64,000 nt of DNA from positions 467,588,379 to 467,652,378 of the forward strand of contig OY856413.1 in assembly GCA_963693085.1 (NCBI GenBank), read 5' to 3'. The position numbers and the translations under genes are program-made. Below are positions 24,889 to 37,251 of this stretch, piece after piece. The notes under the pieces were generated by a model that saw nothing but the letters and a program-made list of their open reading frames with translations, did not search any database and had not been told where the DNA came from. The DNA is from Alisma plantago-aquatica. Taxonomy: Eukaryota; Streptophyta; Magnoliopsida; Alismatales; Alismataceae. Position 1 is the first letter of the stretch. Each line of letters opens with the position of its first letter.

Positions 24889-26362
24889 ATACCCAAAGCA
24901 TCTATGCCCTCACCTTCAACTCCTCCTCCCTCAATTTCATCGTCTGCACCCTGAAGCTTCCACACCTGCTCAACCTTCTGCTCCGGCGAACTCTGTGCAA
25001 ACTCGGGCTCCCCTGTCGCCTCTAGTTTAAACGCAAACTCCTTAGACTCCCTGCTTTCATTTGGCTATGCCCATATGCCCTTAGATTACCCCAATCGTTG
25101 CACCCTGTACTCCGCTGCCTGGACCATTCTGGCACTCATTGCCACAGCGATCCAGTGGCCACCCAACTCTCGTGAGGCATCGAACGAAGTCACCTAACCC
25201 CCAAGATCACCTTTCCAGTTTTAGTTGATGCCCATCGACCTAGTTTCATGGTTTTGGCTTCTAAACTTTGACATTTGTTCTCCAACGTTTGCCATGTCCT
25301 TTGAATGCTTCCTGCACCATTTTCCTTACGTCTAGGTTTCATCTTGATCGCCAGGATTTGACAAAGGCAATGGGTTTGTTTCCCCGAGTCGATCTTTAGC
25401 AGTTCATGAGCTTTTCTCTCGCTTGGGATCTTTGAAGTGTTTCTCTCTCACACGTGGTAAAAGGGGAAGAAACCAGGAGGCAAGATGACTATATTGCCCC
25501 TGGTCGATTAATCAAACAAACAGTCACGAATGGTTAGTTTTCGGATTTCATGTCGCCTTTTGTTGCTTCATAATTGAGATGCAAGGCCATCTTGGCAAGT
25601 TCCAATTGGGCCATGAGGGCAGGGCTTGGACCCAGTATCCACAGAGTTAAGTTGGATTACCCACATGGCTTTTTCTTGATTTATGATTGGTCTGTTGTTT
25701 GAAAATTTGCAATAAATCAACGGTTTATCAGAATATGCCCAAAAATATGTTTTTGAAAGGATATTTCGATATGAATACAATTTTTATGTTTTCAATCCAT
25801 GATTTGACTCCTTGTTCTGATGTTTTATTAAAAATCCTAATTTGAATCCTAAAACCCTAAGTATTTACCGCATGTGATTAATGTGACCTAATCCAACCAA
25901 GTTTTCTTAATTAAATGACATTGATCAATGAACCTAACCCTAGTGTACTCAAACCCTAATTCATGACTAGTTCAACCTAGGATATACAATGTATTTATTT
26001 ATGATGTTTAATAATTATGAATAGGTGTTTAGGACCTAATCAAGTCAAGAGAAGGGTTGACCTAGGATTTGATCCAAATCAGAGAGAACTATCTTAGGAT
26101 TCTTCATTGCTCCTAGGTAAACATGTCATGTTGCTGGGCACAAGCACTATTGGTTGTTTGCATGTTAAGTATAAAGTAGACATTATCGTTTCAAATGTAA
26201 CGTTTTAATCATGTTCACTATATTACTGCTTAATGATTGCTATATGCTATGTCCTATGTCTATAATGTTCACTATGGCTATGGATTATGGTTAATAACTC
26301 ATGAAAATCATGTTATTGGGGAGAAATCCCTTCATAAGTTCAAGAATCATGATTATGTTAAC

Positions 26363-26395
26363 ATTAATGTTAATGTTAATGTTAATGTTAATGTC
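26363..26395 (+). repeat. (TTAATG)n microsatellite
   Basis: About five copies of TTAATG in the 5' LTR of C. The matching place in the 3' LTR (near 30855) has one copy, so the expansion happened after insertion. It creates the apparent NVNVNVNV peptide of a spurious ORF here. Confidence 0.85.
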
Positions 26396-27022
26396 ATGTT
26401 AATGATCAAGTCAATTGGAATGGAAATAGTCTTTATATGCTCCCAAATCATGGACCTTAAGGGGTCGTCAACGACTTTCCTAGCATCAAGGGCTTTCCTA
26501 GAAATCATGTGCTCCCAAGGGAGCATCATAGAGGTATGCATACATTTACTTTTCAATCGTTCAAGTTAATAATGATTCAAGAATTCTTACAGTCAATTAA
26601 TGTCAACTTTTTTTTACATGTCAAGTATATGTAGTTTTCTCATATTATAAAGTGTCAGTATTGTCTACTGATGTGTTGATTTTCCCCTTTGCATGGTTGG
26701 GGATGTGATGTCCCCAGGAATTGGAGAAAGTAAGGACTCAAGAGAAGCAAGCAAGGACTAGAAGACCTTCAAGAGCTAACTGGTGGGGTGCCATCCATAT
26801 TAGGCGATCCAATTACTTAGAGATGTTTAATTTCATGTTTAGTTTTCCATGCTTAGAAATGTTTAGATATGCTATAGAACTCAACAATAATTTCCTATGC
26901 AAAGAATAATGTATGAATCTTAATGGTGATTTATGTATTTATTTGCTATGATCATATTAATGTGACATCCCCTTCAAGATAGATGCTTCCTCTCATATTT
27001 AAAAAGTGGAGTGTTACATTAA

Positions 27023-27034
27023 TGGTATCAGAGC
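27023..27034 (+). other. Primer binding site of element C
   Basis: TGGTATCAGAGC, four bases after the LTR end at 27018, complementary to initiator tRNA-Met. Confidence 0.9.
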
Positions 27035-27109
27035 TAATAAATGGATGGCCACCAAAAAAATAATTTGATTTATATGTTCTAACCCTAAGTATATGTGACC
27101 CTTTTTCAG

Positions 27110-28117
27110 ATGGCCCCTAAGAGAGAAAACAAGGGAAAGGATAAGGATGATGGTGCTAGCTCTTCTAGTGGGGAAAGTGGACCAAGAGGGAACGATAAGA
27201 CAACCATAGAAGATATTGTCCAAGAACTCACTAATGCCCTAACACAAGGACAACATCAGCGTAGGCATCATGATCTAACTGTAGTAGACTTCCTAAAGAG
27301 AAGGCCCAACTCTTTCTCAAGTGAATGAGAAATTGATGTAGTCACCAAAGCTGAGGAATGGATTAGAGGCATGGAGCATTGCTTTTGAGACATTGACTGC
27401 CCACAACACTCCAGGGTTCGTTTTGCAACCCACATGCTCAAGGGAGCAGCCCACACATGGTGGGAAAACTTCCTCAACTCAAGAGTAGTTGATGCACCTC
27501 CACTCACATGGAAAGTATTTGTTGAAGCCTTCTAAGAGCACTACGTATCTGAAGCCATGATATAGAAGAAGGAGCTAGAGTTTGCCAACCTGGCTCAAGT
27601 GGGTGACATGGCTGTTACCTAATACGCCATGAAGTTTAGGGTCCTCCAAAAGTATGGCTATGATTATGATGAACGTCGAAGGATAAATAAATTTATCCAA
27701 GGATTCAAGCCCGACTTGAGTTTTGCCTTGTTAGGAAGAGGCCACAGGACCCTCCAGGATTCCCTAGATGCAGCCCTAGATCTCAAAGATCACCCTGGAA
27801 GATCCTATAGGAAGGAAGTTCCCCATAAGAACAACCAATATCAACCTCCCAACAACCCTAAGAGAAAGGTACTTGAGCATGCAGTAGAAGCTGAGAAGCC
27901 CCAATGTCCGACATGCAAGAAGCACCATGCAGGCCCATACAGATATGGTATGGGAGCATGATACTATTATGGAGAGATCGGACACCTGAGGTCAAATTTC
28001 CCAAAGCTAAAAAAGGATACACCTTAGGGTCAGGATAGGAATAAGAATCAACCTCCTAAAAGACAAGCTAGAGTCTTTTCTATGGTCGATGAGAGTGAAG
28101 ATGAGAAGAATGAATAG
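27110..28117 (+). pseudogene. Decayed gag of element C (Tekay-like)
   Basis: One frame of 335 codons starting MAPKREN, broken by about seven stops. The N-end is a basic, Ser/Gly-rich tail. The middle is a Retrotrans_gag domain, with W-I-R-G-M-E, then A-A-H-T-W-W-E-N-F, L-T-W-K-V-F-V-E-A-F and the C-terminal F-I-Q-G-F-K-P. The C-end has a Cys-rich QCPTCKKHHAGPYRYG block and a zinc knuckle (GEIGHLRSNFPK) in which key Cys residues are mutated. Stops lie at 27326, near 27386, 27533, 27563, 27620, 27959 and 28025. Several restore to Gln by reversing a single C-to-T change (for example AF-stop-EHYV, MI-stop-KKELEF and VT-stop-YAMKF). Gag would form the virus-like particle in the cytoplasm. I chose ATG 27110 over 27095 because MAPKR matches usual gag starts. 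Confidence 0.85.
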
Positions 28118-28291
28118 GGTTTAGTGTAGTATTTCCTTTTTCTTTTTAGACTTTGTCACATTCAAATATGTAGAACCTTGAATTCACATGATAACGATAG
28201 TATGATGATGTTTTGTGCTAAAGGTATGGAAAATTCTAAGGTGGATAGTCTAATGAAATTTTGAGGACAAAATTTATTTAAGGTGGTAGAA
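28118..28291 (+). other. Element C region between gag and 3' LTR, with PPT
   Basis: A short remnant that ends with TTTTGAGGACAAAATTT (about 28258-28275) and the purine tract AAGGTGGTAGA before the 3' LTR. Only the last codons of a former pol can be represented here. The rest of pol is absent. Confidence 0.7.
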
Positions 28292-31200
28292 TCATAAAAT
28301 CCCAAATTTTCAATATTTATTGAAGTCTTAAGATGTGATTTTTTTAAATAAATGATAATCAAGGGACTTATTAGCAAAAGACCCTGAAGAGGAATTTTCT
28401 TAAAGAATAATGAAGTTAGAAAACAATATTAGGATTAATCCACCTTTTTCTCCATTACAAATATGATTTATGCACTCAAGAAAATAGATGTTGGCCACTC
28501 ACTCTTTTCTCTTTCCTAACCTTAAATAATGTTTAAGGGAAGTGGAAGAGAGAAATAAAAGGTTCCAAATTCGAAATCATACTTTGTATAACATAAGCAA
28601 GAAGTAATCTTTTCTCCTTCCATAATTCTAATAAGAAGAAAAGCAATTTTCTCTCTCCAACATCAAAGTTGCTCAAAATGCATACAAATATATAAGACAT
28701 AACTTTTAAGAGAATAATTAATGTTCATCAGAATTTACTGAATGTACTAACAAAAGAAAGTATTTTTCTAAATTTTCTAATCTACTAATGCATTAAGTTA
28801 AAGTTATATGTCTATTAAAGAAAATATGGTCAGGATTTGTGAAAAACCTAAATCTAATTTAATAGAAATAATCTGGAGTACTTAATTAGTTCATGGTCCA
28901 AATTTGGACTCATTTTGACCATGTTTGACCATTTAAATGAATTATAGAAGTTTCCAAATAGTTTTGTAAAGAATTTAATCAAAATACATTAAATGCATCG
29001 AATTTCCCTAAAGTTCAATTTTTATTTGCGCTATCATACACTTATTTTTTATTTTCCTTTTGGGCACGATTGGACGGTCATCATTTTAAGTGCTCACGAT
29101 CTGACGACTTTGGACCCATCTCCTGCCTCAAGTAGGAGACCAAGAATAGGTAAACATGTCTCATTTTCTTCACTGACCGCAATTTCCCTCCACAGTCTAT
29201 CTCCTTCCAAACTCTCTCCACCGATGAAATTTCCTCGTCCAAATGAATCTATCAATCCCGATATTTGTGGGATTTCATTCTTTATAAACAAAACGCCCAT
29301 TAGGGCTTGTCGCCTTTCTCTGCTGGTGATTTGTAGACACCATCAAATCATTTGATCTTCCTATTTAAGGGTACCCAAAGCTTCTACGCCCCTCATCTTC
29401 AACTCCTCCTCCCTCAATTTCATCGTCTGCACCTTGAAGCTTCTGCACCTACTCAGCCTTCAGCTCCGGCGAACTTTGTGCAAACCCGGGATCCCCTGTC
29501 GCCTCCAATTCAATTTGCGAACGGGTAAGCATCCTTAGACTCCCTACTTTCATTTGGCTATGCCCATATTCCCTGTGATTACCTGAATCATTGCACCTTG
29601 TACTCTACTGCCTGGACCATGCTAGCACTCATCGCCATGGCGATCCAGTGGCCACCCATCCCTCGCGAGGCATCGAACGAAGTCGCCTAACCCCCAAGAT
29701 CATCTTTCCAGTTTTAGTCGATGCCCATCTTCTTGGTTTCATGGTTTTGGCTTCTAAACCTTTGACTTTTGTTCTCCAATGTTTGTCATGAACTTTGAAT
29801 GCTTCCTACACCATTTTCCTCATGTCTGGGTTTCATCTAGATTGCCAGGATTTGATGAAGGCAATGGGTTTTATTTCCCCGAGTCGATCTTCAGCAGGCC
29901 GCAAGCTTTATTCTTGCTTGGGATCCCTAAGCACTGCTCTCTCACATGCAGTGAAAGGGGAAGAAACTAGGAGGCAAAATGACTCTATTTCTCATGGTCG
30001 ATTAATCGAACAAATAATCACGAATGGGTAGTTTTGGGATTTCATGTCGGGTTTTGTTGCTTCAGAATTGAGACACAAGGCCATCTTGGTGAGTTCCCAT
30101 TGGGCCACGAGGGCAGGGCTCGGGCCCAGAATCCACAGACTTAAGTTGGATTACCCACATGACTTTTTCTTGATTTATGATTGGTCCATTGTTTGAAAAT
30201 TCACAATAAATCAACTATTTATCAGAAAAATGCCCAAAAATATGTTTTTGAAAGGATTTTTTAGAGGAATATGATTTTTACATTTTCAAGCCATGATTTG
30301 ACACCCTATTCTGATGTTTTATTAAAAACCCTAATATGAATCGTAAAACCCTAAGTATTTACCGCATATTATAAATATGACCTAATCCAGCCAAGTTTTC
30401 TTAATTAAATGACATTGATCAATGAACCTAACCCTAATGTACTCAGACACCACTTCACCACTAGTTCAACCTAGGATCAATACAATGTATTGATTTATGA
30501 TGTTTAATATTTATGAACAGGTGTTTAGGACCTAATCAAGTCAAGAGAAGGTTTGACCTAGTATTTGATGCAGATAAGAGAGGACTATCTTATGATTCTT
30601 CATTGCTCCCACGGTAAACAGGGCATGTTGCTAAGCACAAGTACTATTGGTTGTTTGCATGTTAAGTATACAGTAGGCAATATCATTTCAAATTTAATGT
30701 TTTAATCATGTTCACTATATCACTTCTTGATGATTGCTATATGCTATGTCCTATGTCTATAATGTTCACTATGGTTATGGCTTATGGTTAATGACTCATG
30801 AAAATCATGTTAATGGGGAGAAATCCCTTCATAAGTTCTAGAATCATGATTATTTAAATGTTAATGTCATGTTAATGATCAAGTTAATTGGAATTGAAAC
30901 AGTCTTTATATGCTCCTAAATCATGGACCTTAAGGGGTCGTCAAGGGCTTTCCTAGAAATCATGTGCTACCAGGGGCGTCATAGAGGAATGCATACATTT
31001 AATTTTCAATTCTTCAAGTTAATAATGATTCAAGAATGCTTATAGTCAATACATGTCAACTTTTTCTTACATGTCAAGTGTATTTACTTTGCTCATATTA
31101 TAAAGTGCCAGTACCATTTACTGATGTGTTGATTTTCCCCTTTGCATGATTGGGGATGCAATGTCCCCAGGAATTGGAGCAAGTAAGGACTCAAGAAAAG

Positions 31201-31471
31201 CAAGTAAGGACTAGAAGACCTTCAAGAGCTAACTGGTGGGGTGACATCCATATTAGGCAATCCAATTACTTAGAGGTGTTTAATTTCATGTTTAGTTTTC
31301 CATGCTTAGAAATGTTTAGACATGCTATAGAACTCAACTATAGTTTCCTAAGTAAAGAAAAATGTATGAATCTCAATGGTGATTTATGTATTTATTTGCT
31401 ATGATGATATTAATGTGACATCCCCTTCAAGATAGATGTTTCCGCTCATATTTAAAAAGTGGGGTGTTACA
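28292..31471 (+). mobile_element. 3' LTR of element C
   Basis: Begins at a mutated TGTAACATCCC (reads TCATAAAATCCC) and ends GTGTTACA just before ATTCT. It is co-linear with 23801-27018. TATA-like CTATTTAAGG is at 29361, and the putative splice donor GGGTAAGCATCC has GT at 29525-29526. The ORFs inside are short and are not supported by the 5' LTR. Confidence 0.86.
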
Positions 31472-34250
31472 ATTCTAGAATTAGGAGAAAAAGGATACTC
31501 CATAAGATAATCATATTGTTTTAAATAATATTAAAAACAACAAGTTTTACATTGGAAAGATATCCCAATAAAATACCACAATTAGATAAAAGTTGGGAAA
31601 TATCTTTAGGAGTTCCTATATTTAATTTGAGAAATTTGTGAAAAAGAGAGAGAAAGAATAATCAAATTAGCCAATAAATCCATATGTGTTCTTTTATGGT
31701 TTTTTATCTGAAGATGGTATTGTAAGTAAAGGAACACTTGAAGGACATGAATGGATATATATCACCACATTGGAAATCTTTTAAATTCTCTCTTTTGGAC
31801 AACTATATGTACTTCCATGAGTTTTGGTGGTAACCATGAGAAAAAGGAAGAGTTTAGTAAAAAGGAAAAATAGTAGGAGAAAGTAACAAGGAGTCTTGTA
31901 GTTGTGTACATGGCAATGAACAATGATGTTGGAAAGTAATTAAGAGAAAGAGAAGATAATCAACAAGTGTGTATGACTAAAAATAGGAAAGTAGTCTGTA
32001 GAGACATATACTAAAGGAAGGCTTCTGTGAGTTTTACATATATGTAGACATGGGACTCCTTTCTTCTCATTAAATTCTCTTCCCTCTTTTCTCTTTGTCT
32101 CCCTCCTTCGAGCCCATAGGGTTTTTCCTAGAACCCTATGGGGGTATGTAGATCCCTCACCCTCTACGGATGATGAATCCCTAGTCTCCCTACCATAAGA
32201 AACTTTGGGTTGGTCGTGAGAACCTCCTCTCAGTCACACCTCATGGCCAGAAGCATTGGCACCTTGATTCCTTATCCAATAATGAGGGCATATCTCTCTT
32301 GAGTTTTTACCTATAACACCCTAACTCTTACAAGCACCGTGGGTCAACATCACCTTGCTGCAAGGTGAGGATTATCCCTTGACAAATTTGCTTCAACACT
32401 ATTGCTCCCTATGTCATTCTCCGCTCAGGTCCCCTGCCGTCCAGGATGGCTCGAACCCAACCTGAGACCTTGTCATGTGTGACAGGGGTGGTAGAGGTAT
32501 AGGCACCATTTTGTAGTCCTCCCACACCCCGAAAAGGAACCTATATGCGGTTGTTAACTCACCATTGCGGCAACAACCAAACCTCATGAGGTGGAAGATG
32601 AACCAGGTCGAGACCAAAAAGCCCCTCCAACACATGAAGATCTGACCCACAACCCATGGGAATCATACTTATTTCATTAATTATAACTTATGTTGGGTAC
32701 AGAAAGGTAAGTATAATGGATAAGTTCTCTATGTGACACTATCCTATTGGTTCAATACTATTTTATTTGAGAAAATTGTAGAAAATAATTAGTAACTCAG
32801 TTTAAGACAAGTTATATATGAATTTTGATTTAAAAAAATGAGAGGAGCTCAAATAAAATATAATTGAGACTTGATATTGCTTCATTTTCAAAAAATACAT
32901 AAAGATGTAGTTTTTTATGCAAAATATACATCAAAATCCTAGTTTTGAGTATTAGCATGTGTAAGATGTTAAAAAACTCTTTTTATGTTATTACCTAATA
33001 ATGTAGAATATAACGGTGATTTGGGATGGTCATAATGCTAATAATAATACTTAGGGTCCCTATAGTGAATAATCATGCATATGAAGTAATTAGGGTTCAA
33101 TATCATTTTTTCTATGTCATTAAGGAACATAGTTGAACCTAGTGCTCACGATAAAATAATCTGGTAGATTTAATAATCATGGTAACACCTAATATGAATT
33201 AGGTTTCTTAAAGTCATTAAAAGGATAATCATGGGAATTAGCATTTCGAAGCATAACCCTAATGATAACTCGATACGAAGGAAACCTAAACCCTAGACTA
33301 GGACACCAGTAGGGATTAATTTATTTTATGAAATTGTTGTAATAGTGACACTTTAAGATTTACATACATGTAGAATAAAAGATTGGATTCTTCTTTGTTT
33401 TCTTGGATCAGTTGACTGGTTGATTGAATCTACTTGAAGTATAATTTTATAATCTGCATTACTTACCATCAAGGTATGTGGTTATGCCTATGACTACCTA
33501 CATTAGTTTGTTGATGTTTTCTGAGGATTGTTGAATTAATTGTAAATTTAACAGTTGGATGTTTGTTTATTTCTTGCAACTCATAAAGTCACTATGGATA
33601 TCACATTATATGGACATTACTAGCTCGAATCCTATGCCACCTTTGGATGTATGAAAATATAAGGAAAATGATGATTAAGCCCATAGGGCAGAGGACCATC
33701 GAAGATCAACCCCTGGCTAGGGAAGACTGATATGGTACCTAGCACCTGGGGGGAGAAGATGGCCTATGTCCACTGTAGGGACAAAACCATAGAGGGGTTT
33801 CATAGAGGTTGGATAGATTGGGATTTTGTAGTTATGATGAAAATGTAAATTTTGATTCTGTAGCAATAATTATTGTGATATGTTATTACACTTAGATGTG
33901 AATATTTTGTTTCCACCACATACCAATATATCTTTATATACTGATCGTGTTTTTTAATTCACAGTGTTTTATGTACATGAAAAATTTAAAGATGCTCAGA
34001 GATATGATAAACCAGATGAAATTACATGAAGGAATTGATATATGAAAGGAGGATTAGCAAGAAACTTCTTCTTTCTATATAGTTCAATGACAGAGTTTTA
34101 TGTAACTCTTTGGAAGAGTATTTTGTAAACATTATTTTAATTTATGGAAATTATTTTCTATTTTATGGATGCTTGGAAAATTTTTAGGTAATGGCTCTCA
34201 ACTTTAAGGCCTTCTTTAAATGGGGGTTGTTGAAAAGAAAGATCGTTACA
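31472..34250 (+). mobile_element. 5' LTR of D, segment 2
   Basis: Continues LTR D after the second ATTCT. Its left part (31477-31970) aligns with 59622-60115 and its right part (33100-34250) with 62490-63621. The middle (about 31970-33100) has no counterpart in the 3' LTR. It contains a TATA-like ACATATATG near 32037, a C/T-rich leader at 32050-32110 and GC-richer DNA to about 32600, so it is probably the original promoter and leader of D. The end GATCGTTACA precedes the PBS. Confidence 0.75.
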
Positions 34251-34252
34251 TT

Positions 34253-34264
34253 TGGTATTAGAGC
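34253..34264 (+). other. Primer binding site of element D (one change)
   Basis: TGGTATTAGAGC, one C-to-T change from the standard initiator tRNA-Met PBS, two bases after the LTR end. Confidence 0.75.
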
Positions 34265-35129
34265 ACCAGATTTTTCAAATAATATATAATAGTTTATAAT
34301 TTCAAGTAATCCATAGAAATGTAAGGAAACTTATTAAGGAAAAAGTTGATGGCAATGGTGTATAGAAAGGATCATGCTTTTGGGGGATGCCAATATTTTC
34401 CTTCATACCATTAAGTTGGTATACTAGGACTCCCTTTGCCAATGAGATATTGGCCTGGCCAGAATCTAGGGTTAGCCTGAAGTAATGTTTCCTCTAAGTC
34501 TTTTCATCTCTATTTTCATCCACTTCTCATCCTCTTACTTAATAAACCCTAAACAAAACTTCCCTCCTCTTACCAAACTAGATTTTTTGAGAAGAAGTAG
34601 GATTAAGGCATCCACCACCAAATCATGAACGTATAATGGGAAATAATGATAAAGTAAAAAAATGGTTTCATGGGTTCTTCCTTACAAGGTTAAACCTTAA
34701 ATGGATCAAGGATTAGTTTAGAAAATCCCTAATAGAGTCAAGCCATAGAAATCCTAAGGTGTTGGGTATGGTTCCTTACCCTAACCTTAAATCTTAATAC
34801 TAAGTAGCGGACAGAGAAAAGAGAAAAAACTCGACGAGTCAGGATACTCTAGCATACCCATGCATGTAGGTACGTGGAGTAAGGTATGCATGATACATGA
34901 GACATGAGACATGATTCTACTTACATGGGTAATAAGTGGTTACATAATGAGGAAAATATGAAAACCCTTAGTGCAACTTTTAGGATTGGTGTCTCTCCCT
35001 AGGGTGGATTGACCAAAGAGTGGAGAAGAGATATATAAGAAAGATAAGATCCTAAAGTTAGGTTATGATTAGAAAGTCTAAACTGAAGGAAAGTATGAAA
35101 TCAGATAGGCAATGGAAATAAAAAAATTA
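34265..35129 (+). mobile_element. Element D internal leader
   Basis: Non-coding DNA after the PBS. The stretch 34340-34470 (GAAAGGATCATG, CCTTCATACCATTAAGTTGGTATACTAGGACTCCC in pieces) is alignable with the internal region of family A (about 345-470), so D and A share a leader. No gag was recognised. The right boundary with LTR G is approximate. Confidence 0.55.
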
Positions 35130-37251
35130 CTAACATATTTCCCATTAACCAGCGAATCACGTCAATAGTTATACAATGAAAAGGATGGTTTTACGAAGAT
35201 ATACATGGTCATGGAGCAAGTCAAGCAACAATCCTCATCGATGTAGATGAGCACTCTATCTTAGATGGTGTTTGTGCAGCTCCTAGTTGCACTGGGACTC
35301 GTCTGACTGCTCCTTCAAGGATAGTACTAGGACTCATCTGACTACTCCTTTAGGGACAGCATACTCGAATGTCGTCGTCTGCAACAACTCCTACCATCAT
35401 GGACTTCCAGTTGACGTCATCCTCCTTAGCGATGGGCAAAGGCCACCTCGCCTCTAGAGAAGTCCACACAGACCAATTAGAACTCTCGTCGTCCTGCTAG
35501 AGCGGACATGAAGGAGTCGTCCATCCCATTGGTGTACCAGTCACAAACCTGCTCTCCCACAACAATGATCTTCAATTGTTTCTTTCTCATAGCTATCCCT
35601 CCCTAGTCAGGTAGGACTTGCTTGGGCTCTCTTAGTTACCACAACCAGAGAGGACAACAATTTTCAGAGCAACTAATTCTCAATTGTCTAAGTTGTGCTC
35701 AGAGAAGCCCCCAATACCCCTCTATTTATAGTTGGGGTTAGGGCCATGGTTCCCAGTATGTGCGGGAGTGGAAACGTCTAGAATATCTCAAAATTTTCAC
35801 AACAATTCTAGAAACTTCGCAACCTACAATAGCCAAAAAGGCCATCTAGAAAACTCAGATGGTCATTTAGCACGCGAGATGGTCGTCTCGCACATCAAGA
35901 TAGTCATTTTGTAGTTTTCCAATTTTGTACATATGTCGGTAATTCAATTCCAATCGGAGTATGTAATGACATTAGCACCAATCCTTAATGCAATTTAATT
36001 GCACCCCAGAGATAGCTGTTTGGTGCATGTGAGATGGGCATCTCACACCACTTGATACAGACATCTCACAGGCCGGGTCAAGCTGAATTCCAGCCAATAA
36101 ACAATACAATCAGTCTGACACTCTAAATGACAATCTCAACACTTGAACTGATTGTTTGGCAGTCCAGATAGCTTATTAGTTGCATGAATTGAATACCTAA
36201 ACACTTTAGTAATCAATCCAATCATTTTTTAAGATCAAACTCTTCTTCTATATGAGTTCCTATGTGTGTGACCCTATAGATCCCATATTACGTTGGCAGT
36301 GAATGTCCATACAACTTATGGCATCACAAGTAATGAGCAGTGCCTAGTCACACATCATTGCTACCCAATTAAATGGAAAGTTGGAGAAAAACTTCAGCCT
36401 GTAATATTTGTGTGGTATTACAATGTTTGTATAGTTCCTTTGTCACTGACATGCAGATTGAACTAGAGGCATGGATCAGTCATCCTCATAATAATTCCAT
36501 CTTGTTTCTTGAATTAGAACTGACTGTCTAAGATATATGTAAGCTCAATATCACATATTGACTCACATGTGTGTGGCAATACATTTCTCAGTATTTCTAA
36601 TCAAGAGTCCTTGGATATCATACTCCCTTAGGAGGGACAAATCCCATCTCTATCACTCACAGTCAGTCCCCATGTGTCACAGTCACCCAATCATCACCTT
36701 TATAACAACCCATGTTTCAGGACTGCATTTGATGATGTCAAAGCGTACCGAATGACATGTGATGAGTGCGGTGATTTTAGATCTAAGAAACACAAACACC
36801 ACCATCACTATAAGATGTGATTCTGACTTACCTAATTAAGGTTTCCATGTATCACTCTTATGGCGTGTCTATCTGATACACTATTCTCTAACATGTATCT
36901 ATGTGCTTGGTTTGATATCACCATATCATGACTAATGATATTCTATCATCAACCAACACACACTCTAATCTTATGTGTTATTGTTGTCTATTTACCTTCC
37001 ACAATAACAACTGGTCAGGGACATAATCAGAATGTATATACTATTAACATATGTATGATCTCATTCTTCCAAGTCACGTACTTGAAGACATATGTCATTG
37101 AGTAATATCATCCAGTAGACATTTATTATGTTATTTCATTATTTCATAACTGAATAAACATAATAAATTGGAAACTTGCATTTATTAATAATCAAATCAT
37201 GTACATGTTATGCTATTACAATCATCATATGATTGGATGTCTGGGCATACA
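35130..37251 (-). mobile_element. LTR G copy 1 (antisense, Copia-like or unclassified)
   Basis: On the minus strand it starts TGTATGCCCAGAC at 37251. It aligns for about 1 kb with a sense copy beginning TGTATGCCCAGAG at 60123. The abrupt shared start in two different contexts marks a true element end. A minus-strand TATA box, CTATAAATAGA (35721-35731), is followed by a leader-like region. Earlier on that strand stand ACGTAATATGGGATCTATAGGG and TGTGTGTGACCC-type motifs, read on the plus strand near 36270-36300. The left end (about 35130) is uncertain, and I found no clear target duplication, PBS or coding part. Confidence 0.55.
35721..35731 (-). promoter_or_regulatory. Putative LTR G promoter TATA box
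   Basis: Minus-strand CTATAAATAGA, followed on that strand by GGGGTATTGGGGGC and a leader-like stretch. Position within the LTR is plausible for a promoter, but there is no other support. Confidence 0.5.

Larger units (their letters stand above)
23801..27018 (+). mobile_element. 5' LTR of element C
   Basis: Starts TGTAACATCCC and ends GTGTTACA, 3218 bases. It carries a TATA-like CTATTTAAGG at 24879 and a GC-richer leader after it. A hexanucleotide expansion at 26363-26395 is absent from the 3' LTR. The leader splice donor seen in the 3' LTR (29525) is lost here through a small rearrangement near 25020. Confidence 0.88.
23801..31471 (+). mobile_element. Element C: LTR retrotransposon encoding only gag
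   Basis: A 7.7-kb element with LTRs of 3218 and about 3180 bases, an intact PBS, a single decayed gag gene and a polypurine tract. It has no protease, RT, RNase H or integrase. The duplication ATTCT (23796-23800 and 31472-31476) is perfect, and the other LTR of D shows the empty site (59617-59621). The structure fits the plant TR-GAG type of non-autonomous element, whose gag is Tekay-like. The internal region is only 1.27 kb, so pol was lost before or soon after insertion; no pol fragments remain. Confidence 0.88.

Noticed and set aside
32414..32650. A 78-codon minus-strand ORF in LTR D
   Set aside because: It is in the probable leader of LTR D, with no motif and no counterpart in the 3' LTR.
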